DNA from: Pseudoramibacter alactolyticus
GTDB lineage: Bacteria > Bacillota > Clostridia > Eubacteriales > Eubacteriaceae
Length of the DNA stretch: 64,000 bases
Assembly (NCBI RefSeq): GCF_050908235.1
Contig: NZ_CP194340.1
Reading direction: 5' to 3' (one strand)
The position numbers were made by a program, and so were the translations under genes. Under the pieces are notes generated by a model. That model was not told the origin of the DNA, searched no databases, and worked only from the letters and a program-made list of their open reading frames with translations. Positions 52,311-62,600 of this stretch are shown one piece after another (position 1 is the stretch's first letter; the number at the start of each line of letters is the position of its first letter).

Positions 52311-54146
52311 CTATTGCGCGCCGCGGCAAGGTTTATCGGCGGTTTGCACAATGAGCGGAAAAAGAACCAGCAACATCGGCAAGGCAAATAAATAATACAG
52401 CACGTATCGGAAAGCAAAGGCAATAGGGACAGAAATCATGATGGTAAGCCCGTTTAAGAGCATCGGAGAAACGATGAGGATATATTTTTTGCCCTTGGGC
52501 AAAATCAACAGCAATAAACAAAATGATAAAAGAAGCCATGCAAAAGTTCCGGCGCTTCCGATGGAATTGCCGATATATTTATAATAATGGGTTGCCGGGC
52601 GAACCAGTGGGCGGGGTAATTTCGGTGAGCGGTAAAAACCAAATTCGTTTTCCTGCAGGACGGTTAAATAGGACTGATTGCTGTGGACAGAATGAAAAGC
52701 CCAAAAGCCATAGGATTCAAGAAGGTAGGCTTTGATGCATAATTTTGGATTGTTTTTGAAAATCCGAAAATAGACTTGCAGAAATTGTTTTCGATAGTGA
52801 TTTAAAAAATCGTCATTTAAAACCGTATTGATCGCGGTGGGATCGTCTTCCGTCATTTTTAGCGGGTCGACGATGAAAGGGGCATATCGGCCTGTCCAGT
52901 CGGACGGATCAATGATCTGATACAGAAATTTTTTATCAGCGGACGAAACCTGGCCGTCACACGAGAGCACCATCGCTGTCTGCTGAAGGGGAATGCCGAC
53001 GCTTTCGGCAAAACGGCGGGGCGTATTCCGGGATAACAAAGCCGTTGTTCCAACGACAACCAAAAAGCTGATTAAGGCGGCCAGCAATAAGAATCTGCGA
53101 TGATTCTTAACGATAAGAATTGTGAGAAAGATGACGAAGGGGATGATAATCGGCCCGTTGTTGCGGGAAATAAGCGTCCCGATGATCAATGCGATATAGG
53201 CGATTTTATATTTTAAAGAAAGGGAATGCCCCTGAACCAGATCATAGAGCAAAGGAATCCATAGGAATAAACAAATACTGTACCAAACGTCTTTGACGAT
53301 GGTGAACGAAAATAAGGAGAAGGCCGGAAAGCATAAATAAAAAAGCCATGCGCAGATGATCAGCTTTTTGTGGATTTTTCTGCGTTCCATCCAGTATAAG
53401 ACAGTGGCGATGGCCAAGGCCATGAAGAACATTTGCAGAAAGGTAAAAAGGGCAAAGCCGAAGTTGCGATTGCCGATAAAATCCCCCACCTTTACAAGAA
53501 AAAAATAGACCGCATAATTAAAAAATAAGGGAGAACGATAGGATTCCGTAACGGGTCCGTGACGCAAAATGGCCCAAATGTCGTTCCACATCGTTGATCC
53601 GGGCCAAAAAGCTAAATAAACGACGAACCAGGGGATCAACAGTGAAGCCGCAAAGACAGCGATGTGTCGCCAATTCGAAGCCGGGGCTTTTGCTTCAGAC
53701 AGCGGAATTTTTTTCGCCGCAGCAAATAACAGGGGAATGGCGTATATTAATGTTAGAAAAACGACGACAGAACACAATAAAAAATAGAAGATATCGCCTG
53801 CGCCGAGGGAGGAGAAGTAATTCCGGGTTAAAGGATCGTGTAGATTTCCCGTGAATACGATGTGAGATTTTAAAATAAGCAGGGCGGAAAACGCGATAGA
53901 AAAAAACAAGATGAATAAGCGATGGGAAATTTTATAATGAAACTTTCCGTGTGAGAAAGCATTAATAAGAAGAATGCAAAGACCAAAATAAAAAATGGGC
54001 GATTTATAATCCGTATTCGCAAATTTCAGAAAAAGAAGCGTAAAACCCATAAAAAAACAGGGCAGCATGATTAAATATTTTAAGTTTAGACCGGGCCGCA
54101 TGGAATCCACTGGATCACGGTGCGGGTTGGGAAAGAGATGAAACAT
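52311..54146 (-). CDS. Large multi-spanning membrane protein, DUF6020-like
   Basis: A 611-residue protein with 12-14 predicted helices. Extracytoplasmic loops carry WPGSTMWNDIWAILRHGPV and SYRSPLFFNYAVYFFL, which resemble the DUF6020 group of Firmicutes membrane proteins and, more distantly, GT-C glycosyltransferases with acidic residues in the first outer loop. A soluble stretch sits at about 385-500. I would guess a lipid-linked glycosyl or cell-envelope role, but no catalytic motif is secure. GGAGG precedes ATG 54146; the upstream TTG frame has no site. It is the last gene of the folC/5-FCL transcript. Confidence 0.7.
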   Translation of the reverse strand: MFHLFPNPHRDPVDSMRPGLNLKYLIMLPCFFMGFTLLFLKFANTDYKSPIFYFGLCILLINAFSHGKFHYKISHRLFILFFSIAFSALLILKSHIVFTGNLHDPLTRNYFSSLGAGDIFYFLLCSVVVFLTLIYAIPLLFAAAKKIPLSEAKAPASNWRHIAVFAASLLIPWFVVYLAFWPGSTMWNDIWAILRHGPVTESYRSPLFFNYAVYFFLVKVGDFIGNRNFGFALFTFLQMFFMALAIATVLYWMERRKIHKKLIICAWLFYLCFPAFSLFSFTIVKDVWYSICLFLWIPLLYDLVQGHSLSLKYKIAYIALIIGTLISRNNGPIIIPFVIFLTILIVKNHRRFLLLAALISFLVVVGTTALLSRNTPRRFAESVGIPLQQTAMVLSCDGQVSSADKKFLYQIIDPSDWTGRYAPFIVDPLKMTEDDPTAINTVLNDDFLNHYRKQFLQVYFRIFKNNPKLCIKAYLLESYGFWAFHSVHSNQSYLTVLQENEFGFYRSPKLPRPLVRPATHYYKYIGNSIGSAGTFAWLLLSFCLLLLILPKGKKYILIVSPMLLNGLTIMISVPIAFAFRYVLYYLFALPMLLVLFPLIVQTADKPCRGAQ

Positions 54147-54169
54147 AGACCAAATTCCTCCAAATAAAT

Positions 54170-55477
54170 TTAATGAAAACGGCGGGAATGACAAAACGCC
54201 GTTCGGACCTTCCCGATCAGATAGAGAGAGCCCACAAAGGCATTGAGCACGCCGGGCGTCGCATCGAGGGTGGCCAGCGCGGCATCGATGGTCGGCAGGG
54301 CGGCGGCCGGCCGGCCATACTGCGCCCGGATGCGCGCGGCCATGGCCCGAGCGGGCAGGGCGCGGTCGCTGTCCGGCGTGAGGGCGGTGATGCGGTCGGC
54401 CAGCGGCACGAGCTTCGCCAGGCAGTGGTCGACGTCCTTGTCGGCGAGCATGCCGAGGTAGAGATTGACGGTATTTCCCGGGAAATAGGCGCGCACGTTC
54501 TGAACGAAAGCCGTGACGCCGTCAAGGTTGTGAGCCCCGTCAATGAGCGTCAGCGGTTTTGGGGAAAGCACCTCAAAGCGCCCGGGAAACACGATCCGCG
54601 CGCAGGTTTTTAACAAAGCTTTGTCCGGAATGGCAACCCCTCGGTCCCGAAGGGCCTGCACGGCGGCGAGCAGCGAGGCGGCGTTTTCGAGCTGGTGATC
54701 GCCCTTTAAATTCAGTTTGAACGGGCCGAAAGCGTCGAAAGGCGGTGCGCTGCAGTGCACGCGCTGGCCCGAGACATCGCGGCGGATGGCCGTCAGCGGG
54801 AATTGGACCGCATCGTAGAGCGGTGCGCCGACAATGCGTGCGCGTTTACAGATCACTTCGGCGGCTTCGGTCGGCTGGGGGGCCGTCACGACGGCGCCGC
54901 AGCCCGGCTTGATGATGGCGGCCTTTTCTCCGGCGATGGCGGTCAGCGTGGTGCCAAGGTATTCCGTGTGGTCGAGGCCGATGCGGGTGATGACGGCGAG
55001 GATCGGCGCGGGAATGATATTGGTCGCGTCGAGACGGCCGCCGAGTCCCACCTCCAGCACGGCGAAATCCACCGCGGCGGCTTTAAAATAGCAAAGAGCA
55101 ATGGCCGTTTCGATCTCGAAGATCGTGGGTTCGGCGTCTCCCGCGGCAACGATGGCCTCCGCCGCACTGCGGACGCGTTCGGTGACGGCGGCCAGCACAG
55201 GGCCGGGGATGGGCGCTCCGTCGAGGCGGATGCGTTCATTAAAATATTCCAGTGCCGGCGAGGTGTAAAGGCCGGTGGTGTAGCCGGCGGCGGTGAGGGT
55301 TTCGGCGATGAGGTGGGCCGTGGAGCCTTTGCCGTTGGTGCCCGCCACGTGGACCACGCGCAGACGGCGCTCCGGGTGGCCCAGCTCGGCAAGGAGTGCG
55401 CCGATGGTGCGCAGGCCGAGCACCGAACCGAAAAGGCTGCGGGATTCGATGTAGGCGATGGCTTCGCGTTCAGTCAT
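54170..55477 (-). CDS. folC: Folylpolyglutamate/dihydrofolate synthase
   Basis: A 435-residue Mur-ligase-type enzyme that adds glutamate to folates. The P-loop is VVHVAGTNGKGSTAHL, followed by TSPALEYFNERIRLDG, EVGLGGRLDATN, RIGLDHTEYLG, KLNLKGDHQLENAAS and the DGAHNLDG motif. It retains one-carbon cofactors in the cell. The start at 55477 is weakly supported (GAAGGGCGG) but fits family length. It overlaps the cyclo-ligase gene by 8 bp. Confidence 0.95.
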   Translation of the reverse strand: MTEREAIAYIESRSLFGSVLGLRTIGALLAELGHPERRLRVVHVAGTNGKGSTAHLIAETLTAAGYTTGLYTSPALEYFNERIRLDGAPIPGPVLAAVTERVRSAAEAIVAAGDAEPTIFEIETAIALCYFKAAAVDFAVLEVGLGGRLDATNIIPAPILAVITRIGLDHTEYLGTTLTAIAGEKAAIIKPGCGAVVTAPQPTEAAEVICKRARIVGAPLYDAVQFPLTAIRRDVSGQRVHCSAPPFDAFGPFKLNLKGDHQLENAASLLAAVQALRDRGVAIPDKALLKTCARIVFPGRFEVLSPKPLTLIDGAHNLDGVTAFVQNVRAYFPGNTVNLYLGMLADKDVDHCLAKLVPLADRITALTPDSDRALPARAMAARIRAQYGRPAAALPTIDAALATLDATPGVLNAFVGSLYLIGKVRTAFCHSRRFH

Positions 55478-56072
55478 GGGCGGCCGCCCTTCGGCAATCG
55501 GTGAGTCCGGCCTCGGTGAGCAGCCAGCCGAAACGCCGGTCGTGGGGCTCGGCGGGCAGGACATCGGTGATCTGGGAGGCCGGCGCCAGGGCAAGGGTCG
55601 GGACGTGAGCCGGCAGCAGGGCGAGAAAGCGGTCGTAATAGCCGCCGCCGTAGCCAAGGCGCACGCCCCGGCGGGTGAAGGCGATTCCCGGCACAATCAC
55701 CAGATCAAGCGTCTCTGGCAGAGCGGGAGCACACAAGGCGGGATCCGGCTCGAGAATGCCCATGGTGCCCGGGGTAAGATCGTCTGGAAAACGCTCAATC
55801 CAGAGTGGCAGCATGCGATGGGTTTGGGTGTCGCAATAGGGTACGGCCACGCATTTGCCGTCGGCCAGCGCCCGGGCGATCAAAGCGTGGGTATCGAGTT
55901 CGGAGCCGAAGCTTACCGAGATAAAAAGGTTTCGGGCTTCGCGGTAAAATGATGACGCGAGAAAAGCCCGGCCGACAGCCGCGTCGACGGCCGGGTTGTG
56001 GGTCGCGTCGCGATGGGCGCGCCACTTTTGACGAAGGTGTTTTTTTTGTGCGGCGGGATTTGAAATGGGCAT
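55470..56072 (-). CDS. 5-Formyltetrahydrofolate cyclo-ligase
   Basis: A 200-residue enzyme converting 5-formyl-THF to methenyl-THF with ATP. The signature is RLGYGGGYYDRFLA. The basic N-terminal KKHLRQKWRAHR helix and the SVSFGSELDTH segment are typical. AAAGGAG precedes ATG 56072. It overlaps folC by 8 bp, giving a folate operon transcribed toward the DUF6020-like gene. Confidence 0.95.
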   Translation of the reverse strand: MPISNPAAQKKHLRQKWRAHRDATHNPAVDAAVGRAFLASSFYREARNLFISVSFGSELDTHALIARALADGKCVAVPYCDTQTHRMLPLWIERFPDDLTPGTMGILEPDPALCAPALPETLDLVIVPGIAFTRRGVRLGYGGGYYDRFLALLPAHVPTLALAPASQITDVLPAEPHDRRFGWLLTEAGLTDCRRAAAHD

Positions 56073-56228
56073 GGGGTCTCCTTTGGAGGTGAAATTTGTG
56101 CTTAATTATATCATGGGCGAAGGCGAATGCTGAAAATAATTTGGTGCCGACGTCAAAAGACGTGGCGCAGCCCGGCCAAAAAGCGTAAAATAGAGCGACA
56201 GGGATTCAAACGGCAGGAGGTGCGGGGG

Positions 56229-56924
56229 ATGTCGGATCAAAAGACGCTGTTCGTGGCATGCAGCATGCTCAAAGACGAAGTGATGCTGGCGCTGCGCCAA
56301 ACGGGGGCGGCGCCGCTGACGCGCTGGGTGGCCGTAATGCACGACAGGCCAGCGCAGATGCGGGAGGCGCTGCAGGCGGTGATCGACGAAGCGGACGCGG
56401 CGGGCGGCGTGCAGCGCATCCTGCTGGCCTATGGCTATTGCGGCGGGGGCACGGCGGGACTTGTGAGCCGGCGTGCCGAGCTGGTGATCCCCCGTCAGCC
56501 GGACTGTATCGGCATTTTGGCCGGCGCCCGGCCGGATTTTGATTCGGATTTTGATGCCTGGCGGGCGCATCGTTATTTTTTCACCCGGGGCTGGCTCGAC
56601 GGCGAGGACAGCATCGACAGGCAGTGGCAGCGCTGGGAAGCACGCTTCGGTAAAGTGCGGGCGGACGCGCTGATGCGGCGGCTTTACGGTCAGTTTGAAA
56701 CGCTCACGCTGATCGATACCGGGGCTTACCCGCCGGATCGGTCCTGGCGGCGGGTTCGGGCGCTGGCGAAGCGACTGGGCAATCGCCCCGAGCGAATGGC
56801 GGGCAGCGTCGCGATGCTCTCACAGCTGATGACCGGGCCCTGGGATGCGCATTACTTGGTGGTGCCGCCGGGGCAGCCGGTCGATGGCGCGGCTTTTTTG
56901 GAACTTGATTGCGGAGAAATTTAA
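56229..56924 (+). CDS. DUF1638 domain protein
   Basis: A 231-residue cytoplasmic protein with the DUF1638 pattern: FVACSMLKDEVMLAL at the start, then RILLAYGYCGGGTAGL, LVIPRQPDCIGILAG, the WQRWEARFGK helix and LTLIDTGAY. Members occur in anaerobes, often near corrinoid methyltransferase or one-carbon genes. Function is unknown; a ligand or metal role via Cys and His residues is conceivable. GGAGG 7 nt before ATG 56229 sets the start. It is a single gene between the divergent folate operon and ftsX. Confidence 0.85.
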   Translation: MSDQKTLFVACSMLKDEVMLALRQTGAAPLTRWVAVMHDRPAQMREALQAVIDEADAAGGVQRILLAYGYCGGGTAGLVSRRAELVIPRQPDCIGILAGARPDFDSDFDAWRAHRYFFTRGWLDGEDSIDRQWQRWEARFGKVRADALMRRLYGQFETLTLIDTGAYPPDRSWRRVRALAKRLGNRPERMAGSVAMLSQLMTGPWDAHYLVVPPGQPVDGAAFLELDCGEI

Positions 56925-56940
56925 GCCTGGGCATGCCGTG

Positions 56941-56969
56941 TTGAAATGCGCGGGGGATTGTGTTACAAT
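56941..56969 (+). promoter_or_regulatory. SigA promoter of the ftsX unit
   Basis: TTGAAA, a 17-nt spacer and TACAAT, well separated from DUF1638, giving a leader of about 107 nt before ftsX. Confidence 0.75.
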
Positions 56970-57082
56970 TTAGCTATATTTTTCGGACGGTTCTGCAAAG
57001 GGAATCCGATAAAAAAGCATTGTCGCCGCATTACAGCGGTTTATAACACGCGCCCTATTGACGGAGGCGCAGATTTTAGGGG

Positions 57083-58021
57083 ATGAATATTTTGAAGGAA
57101 AATCAACACACCGGTCATTTCGGGGCGTATTTAAAGAGTATCTTCAGGGATACGAGCCGCAGCATTCGGCGCAACAAGTTGATGAGTGTCGCTTCGGTGC
57201 TTTCCATCGGCGCAGCACTGATCATTCTGGGCATCTTTGTCATTTTTTCGTCCAATTTGAGCCATATCACCCAAAATGTGGAATCGGCGCTGGAACTGAA
57301 AGTTTATGTACGGTCGAATCTGTCCCATGATCAGGTCAATCGGCTGAATGAAAAACTCAGCAATCATCAAAACGTGACCAAAGTGACGTATGTCTCGGCA
57401 GAACAGGCGCTGCAGGATTTTTCAAAAAGCCTGGGGGATTATTCCGGCTTGCTTTCGGGATACAACAGCAGCAACAACCCGATGCCGGCTTCCTTTAATC
57501 TCAAAATTTCCAGTGCGGATAAAATCAACACGGTGAAAAAGTATGCCGAATCGTTGAAGGCCGACGGCGTTACCGAGGTGAAATACGGCGAAGAATATGT
57601 GGATGCGCTGGTTTCTTTCAGCCATTTCAGCAATATTTTTTCGACGGTGCTCATCGTGGTGCTTTCCGTCGTGTCGGTCTTTATTATCTATAACACGATT
57701 AAACTGACCTGTTTTGCCCGGCGCAAAGAAATTCGGGTAATGCGTTACGTCGGCGCGACGGACTGGTTTATCCGTTCGCCCTTTGTGCTTGAGGGCACGG
57801 TGCTTGGGGCGATTGGCGCGATTGTAGCGCTGGCCATCGTCTGGGGGGGATACCGTGCGGCCATCGCCTATGTGGCGCGCTCGGTTTACCTGCCGATGCA
57901 TTCTTCGCTGGTATCGCCGGGCAGTATCATGGGCCCGCTAATCATTTTCTGTTTGATTTACGGCATTGTGATCGGAGCCATTGGCTCGGTGGTGTCCATG
58001 CGCAAATTCCTGGACGCCTGA
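57083..58021 (+). CDS. ftsX: Cell-division ABC permease FtsX
   Basis: A 312-residue FtsX. It has a cytoplasmic N-terminus, one helix (SVASVLSIGAALIILGIFVI), a large extracellular domain (about 55-185: LELKVYVRSNLSHDQVNRL, KVTYVSAEQAL) and three C-terminal helices with the cytoplasmic coupling segment CFARRKEIRVMRYVGATDWF. FtsX works with the ATPase FtsE to activate an extracellular wall hydrolase at the septum. No ftsE lies upstream; DUF1638 does, and a promoter separates them. The next gene encodes a coiled-coil M23 peptidase, the expected client. Confidence 0.94.
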   Translation: MNILKENQHTGHFGAYLKSIFRDTSRSIRRNKLMSVASVLSIGAALIILGIFVIFSSNLSHITQNVESALELKVYVRSNLSHDQVNRLNEKLSNHQNVTKVTYVSAEQALQDFSKSLGDYSGLLSGYNSSNNPMPASFNLKISSADKINTVKKYAESLKADGVTEVKYGEEYVDALVSFSHFSNIFSTVLIVVLSVVSVFIIYNTIKLTCFARRKEIRVMRYVGATDWFIRSPFVLEGTVLGAIGAIVALAIVWGGYRAAIAYVARSVYLPMHSSLVSPGSIMGPLIIFCLIYGIVIGAIGSVVSMRKFLDA

Positions 58022-58066
58022 AAAGCGGCAATCGGTTCATTCGGGAATTAGAAAGAGGGGAAGATT

Positions 58067-59050
58067 ATCAATACGCATCGTTTAAAAAAATTCTGGCTGC
58101 AGGGAATTGCTGCGGGGGCGGCATTGGCGATCGGCCTCGGCCTTTGGGGGTGGATGGCGCCGGTGCAGGCAGCCACCCAGGAGCAGCTGGATAACGTACA
58201 GGCGCAAATGCAGAAGACCGATGCCCAACTCGCAGAAGCCAACCGCCAGATTAAGCAGCTGGAGGCGGATCGCGTTAAGCAGATGGATTTATTGCGTTCT
58301 CGGGCCCGCGCGATGTATATGATGGGCAACGATGGCTATTTGGAAATCTTTTTTTCGAGCGACGACATCCCGGGAATGCTTTCGCGGATCGGCGAAGTGA
58401 AAAACATTATGCGGGCGGATCGGGATGCGGTGCGCCGGTTGGAGGCGAACAGAAAAGCACAGGAAGCGGCCAAGGGAAAACTCGAGGCGATCAAAAAAGC
58501 GCAGGAAGCCCAGTATAAAAAGCTTGCGGGCGAATTTAACGCAGAAAGCGCAGCGGGCAATTCGATGCACTTGAGTTTTGGGAGCGGCACCTGGAAAAAC
58601 GATTATATGTGGCCCGTTGCGACGAATCAAAGAAACGCCCTTTATATCAGCAGCGGTTTCGGCCGTCGCAGCTCCCCCGGCGGGGTGGGCTCGACCGACC
58701 ACAAAGGCGTGGATGTTTCGGTGCCCACCGGTACGCCGATGTTGGCCGCGGCGGATGGATTGGTGGTTTTTGCCGGGGAAGCCAGCGGCTACGGCAATTA
58801 TGTGGCCATCGACCACGGCACAGACGCGAAGACCCATGATACCTACGGCACCGGCTACGGCCATTTGAGCCAGATCAAGGTGACCCGGGGCCAACAGGTG
58901 AAGAAGGGCGATGTGATTGCGCTCAGCGGCTCCACCGGGCACTCCACAGGCCCGCACCTTCACCTCGACTGGTTTCTCAACGGCAAACAGGTTGATGCTC
59001 GGACGTATTTCCCGGCGCTGAACTTCCAGGGGAAGGGACGGGGCAATTAA
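58067..59050 (+). CDS. EnvC-like M23 metallopeptidase with coiled coil, apparent ATC start
   Basis: A 327-residue secreted hydrolase. The signal has a basic start (HRLKKFWLQG), core IAAGAALAIGLGLWGWM and a likely cut at PVQA-A. A coiled coil spans 37-175 (QLDNVQAQMQKTDAQL, QEAAKGKLEAIKKAQEAQYK). The M23 lysostaphin fold spans 185-320 with HKGVDVSVPTG (His, Asp) and GPHLHLDWFLNG (HLH). The gene follows ftsX by 45 bp and is the likely FtsX-activated amidase activator or endopeptidase. No ATG/GTG/TTG precedes the basic signal region. GAGGGG lies 8 nt before ATC 58067 (ATT 58064 also possible), and TTG 58124 would remove the n-region. Confidence 0.82.
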   Translation: MNTHRLKKFWLQGIAAGAALAIGLGLWGWMAPVQAATQEQLDNVQAQMQKTDAQLAEANRQIKQLEADRVKQMDLLRSRARAMYMMGNDGYLEIFFSSDDIPGMLSRIGEVKNIMRADRDAVRRLEANRKAQEAAKGKLEAIKKAQEAQYKKLAGEFNAESAAGNSMHLSFGSGTWKNDYMWPVATNQRNALYISSGFGRRSSPGGVGSTDHKGVDVSVPTGTPMLAAADGLVVFAGEASGYGNYVAIDHGTDAKTHDTYGTGYGHLSQIKVTRGQQVKKGDVIALSGSTGHSTGPHLHLDWFLNGKQVDARTYFPALNFQGKGRGN

Positions 59051-59063
59051 AGGCGGGAAATCC

Positions 59064-59094
59064 AACAGCTTTGCACAGCGCAGAGCTGTTTTTT
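59064..59094 (+). terminator. Terminator of the ftsX/peptidase unit
   Basis: AACAGCT and AGCTGTT pair around 13 nt and are followed by T6, 13 bp after the stop. Confidence 0.7.
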
Positions 59095-59175
59095 AGTGCG
59101 CGCGGATGCAATTTGCGGCGTGATCTGTTAAAATATAAAAAGCAAGATGATCGAAAAACAGGGAGGAAAAATCCA

Positions 59176-59610
59176 ATGACCGCTTTTAGATCCGTGAAGA
59201 GCGCAGCGGCGGCGCTGAACGGCCGGGAATATAAACAGGAGATTACCGACGCGGAAAAGCAGGCCGCGGCCGACGCCGGTTTGGTGATAGTTTTCGGTCA
59301 GTCCGACGATACCACTGTGATCACCGGCGCCATCGAGGCCGCTTGCGAGACCAAAGACGGCGGGACGCTTTATCTCGACGGGGAAGACGGCCTGTTCGAG
59401 GATTGTCCCTGCGATTGCGTGCACAGTCGTCGGGCCCGGGCCCGCGCCAAAGCGGTGCAGGTCTGCTGGTGCAAAGGGCCCTACGTTTGGTCTTATCGGA
59501 CCGAGATTCCCCACGCGACTTTTGAAATCCGAGACAATCAGCCGTCGTCGGACAATCTGCGCTTTTGCCAGGGACTGGTGTTTCGGGCGGAAGATCTGCA
59601 ATCGCGTTAA
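59176..59610 (+). CDS. Hypothetical protein, phage-associated family pattern
   Basis: A 144-residue soluble protein. The segment AGLVIVFGQSDDTTVITGAI followed by an acidic glycine-rich TLYLDGEDG matches a hypothetical family I recall from Clostridial genomes and prophages, which couples this core to a variable C-terminus. Four cysteines cluster (FEDCPCDCVHS and VCWCKG), suggesting a metal site. GGGAGG precedes ATG 59176. It is monocistronic, with a terminator 11 bp after the stop. No phage genes adjoin. Confidence 0.75.
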   Translation: MTAFRSVKSAAAALNGREYKQEITDAEKQAAADAGLVIVFGQSDDTTVITGAIEAACETKDGGTLYLDGEDGLFEDCPCDCVHSRRARARAKAVQVCWCKGPYVWSYRTEIPHATFEIRDNQPSSDNLRFCQGLVFRAEDLQSR

Positions 59611-59621
59611 AACGACAGCGC

Positions 59622-59657
59622 AAAACGCGCCCACCTTTCAAAGTGGGCGCGTTTTTG
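59622..59657. terminator. Terminator between convergent genes
   Basis: AAAACGCGCCCAC and GTGGGCGCGTTTTT form a 13-bp stem usable in both directions. Confidence 0.88.
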
Positions 59658-59662
59658 CGTTT

Positions 59663-62600
59663 TTATTTTTTATGTGAGGCATCGGGCTTCGGATTTTTCG
59701 GCCGGAGATTTTTGCAGCCAAAGCCACCCAATAGAGCGCTGGCTGCCAGTAAAAACAGCCAGGGCGCAGCATCGTTAGCATCCCCAGTATGGGGAGATCG
59801 AGCTTTTGGGAAGTGAACCGAAGTTGCGGTCGGCCGCTGAAATGGTATTGATGTGTGAGCCGGTGTCAGGGAGATGTTAAAATTGGTGGTAATCACACCG
59901 CCTTGATAGGCATCATCCGATTTGAATGCCAAAAACAGGGTGTGCCGGCCGGGTTTTAGAGTCCTGAGATATTTGGGGTCTAACGTGAGGATGGTCGATC
60001 CGGATTTTAAGGCGTAATGTTTTGGATCTATGCGATGAGCGGCATCCGTCCCATTCAGATAGGCCGAGGTGAAGTTGCGAAGATTGCTGTTGACCCGAAA
60101 GCGCAGTCCGACCGGGTTTTGGCGTGTCCAGGCGTTATTGGGACTTTCAAGCAAGGTCAGCGGTTCCCTTGGATCGTGGCCAGCCGGCACCAGGACGATA
60201 TCGCCGAAAGCGGGCAGCTCGGCACGGATAAAGCGCGCGAGGCGATTGGCAGTCAGATTGGTGTAATGGTTGCCGTTTTTGAGATAAACGTCGTAGGCGT
60301 ATTTTTCTTGTTCGGGGGTCAATTCGATAACGGCTTTTAAGGGAGCGTCGGGCTTGTCGAGGGTCTGGCCGTTGTCAGTGGCGCTCACGCGCAAATGGAG
60401 GCTTTCGCCGGCATCCGGTTTTTTTTCTTTTACTGTGAGGACGAAATGGTGATTTTGATTGCCTGCGGTCAGCAGATTTTCCAACTGCTGAATTTCAATT
60501 TTGCGGTTATTTTGGGTGGTTTTCTGATAATCCAGGTCGACAAGCTGAACGTTGTTGTTCTTGGCGAGAGCCGTGATGCTTGCGTTGGGATGGTGGGTGA
60601 AGACGGTGATTCGGTGCCCGATATTCAGGGAAAACACATCTCGACCGAGGTTTGTGCCGCCGGGGATATAAATGGAGCGAAGCTGGTTGGCTGATTTAAA
60701 GGCCTCATCGCCGACGGATTTCAGCGAAACGGGCAGTTCCAGATGGGTGATCTTCGACCAGGCGGCGAAGCCCTGCATGCCGACGCTTTTGAGGGTTTCG
60801 GGCAGATAAAGCTCTTCAGCATTGGGGAAAAAGGCAGAACCGCAACGGGCGACATCGGTGATGTGGCGCGAATAAATCACATGCTTGGCATTATCCAGAC
60901 CGGAAACCGCGTAGCTGTTAATTTGGGTGACGCCGTCCGGGATTTCGATAGATTTGAGGTTTTCGAGTTCATAGAAGGCCAGACCGCCGATCTTTTTGAG
61001 CCGCTTGGGGACATTGATTTCTTTGAGGGATTCGCAGCCGAGAAAAGCGGCGTCATCGATGGTTTCAATGCTGTCGGACAGGTGAATTTTTTCAACTTCA
61101 AAGCAGTTGGCAAAGGCGGCGCTGCCGATGCGTTGAACCCCTTCGCTCATGGTTACGGATTTCAGGTGGTCATGGACGCTGGCGACGCCGGGACCGATAG
61201 CAGTGGTCCCTTTTTCGAGGCGCAGGTCTTTAATGCCCGGCGCGGCATAGACAAGGGTGGTGCCTTCGTAGACGCTTCCTTCAAAGTCGTGGTATCGGGC
61301 GTTGCCCTTGGCAAAGACGATCTGTTTTAAAATGGACGTGTTGTGTGCATCGTTTATATCGAAAAGCTTGGGGAAGCTGCCGTTGGCCGGCCCTTTAAAG
61401 CTTGCCGGAAAGGCGATGCGCGTCAAAGCATCGGTGCTGGTAAACGCTTGGGTGTCGACGCTTTGAAGCCCCTCGGGAAGCTCGAGGGAGTGGAGACCGG
61501 CGCTGGCAAAGGCCGATCGCCCAATGGTGGTGAGCGCGCTGCCCTTGGCGAAGGTAAATTTAGATAGAGCAGTGGTAAAGGCAAAGGCGTAGTCGCCAAT
61601 GGTCCGGCATTTTTTTGGCAGGGTGAAGCTTTGCAGCTGGCTGCAGCCCGAGAAGGTGGCCGGTTCAATGCGGGTGACGGGGCTATCCGCGGGAATTGTT
61701 ACGCGCTTGAGTGCCTTGCACCCTTTGAAAGCGCTGTCGCCAATCGCGGTGACTGAGGCCGGAACGCTCAGACTGGTTAAGGCCGTGCAGTTTTCAAAAG
61801 CGCTGCGGCCGATATGGTCGAGTTCCGCGGCATTAGAAGTATCCACCGATACGAGGGCGGTGCAGCCCTTAAAGGCGCCGTCTTCAATAGCGGTTACTTT
61901 TTTCCCTAAGGTGATCTGGGTGATGGCTTTACCCTGGAAGGCGGAGGCGGCTATTTTTTTGACGTTGTCCGGGATGGTGATCTTTGTATCGTGGCCGTAG
62001 TAATCGAGGAGAACGCCGTTTTTATCGATTTTGAACAGCTCACCTTCAGCAGCTTTGACCGTCACGTTGACCGTGGCGAGATGGCCGTCGGCTGCAGCGG
62101 CCATGATGGTGAGACTGCCGGTTTTTTTGGTTTGGATGCGGCCGGTATCGTCGACGCTGGCAATGTCGGGATTGCTCGAGATGTAGTGCACCCGCGTATC
62201 AGTGGCATCAGCCGGTGCTTTTTTTAGGGTCAGGGTGTGGCTGTCGCCTGCCTGGAGCGTGAGACTGGAGGTGTCAAAGGCGAAGGTATTCAAAAATCGA
62301 AAAGCGGATTTATTTTTAAAGTTGATCTTCGTTTGGTTATTTTGGGCATAAATGGCATCGTATTTGGTTTTGAGCGTGGAGGGATCGCCGCCATAATAGG
62401 TGGTGGCCGTCCAGGTTTCGGTGGGATTGGCGGGAATTACCGTCGCGTCATTTTCAAAACGCACCCAAGTAAAAGCGGAACCCATATCGTCGGTCAGGCA
62501 ATCGCCGATCGCGGTAACGCTGGCCGGCACATTTACCCCGCGCAGATTATAGCAGGAAGAAAACGGAGTCTTGCCGATGGTCTTCAGGCCATCGTTGAGG

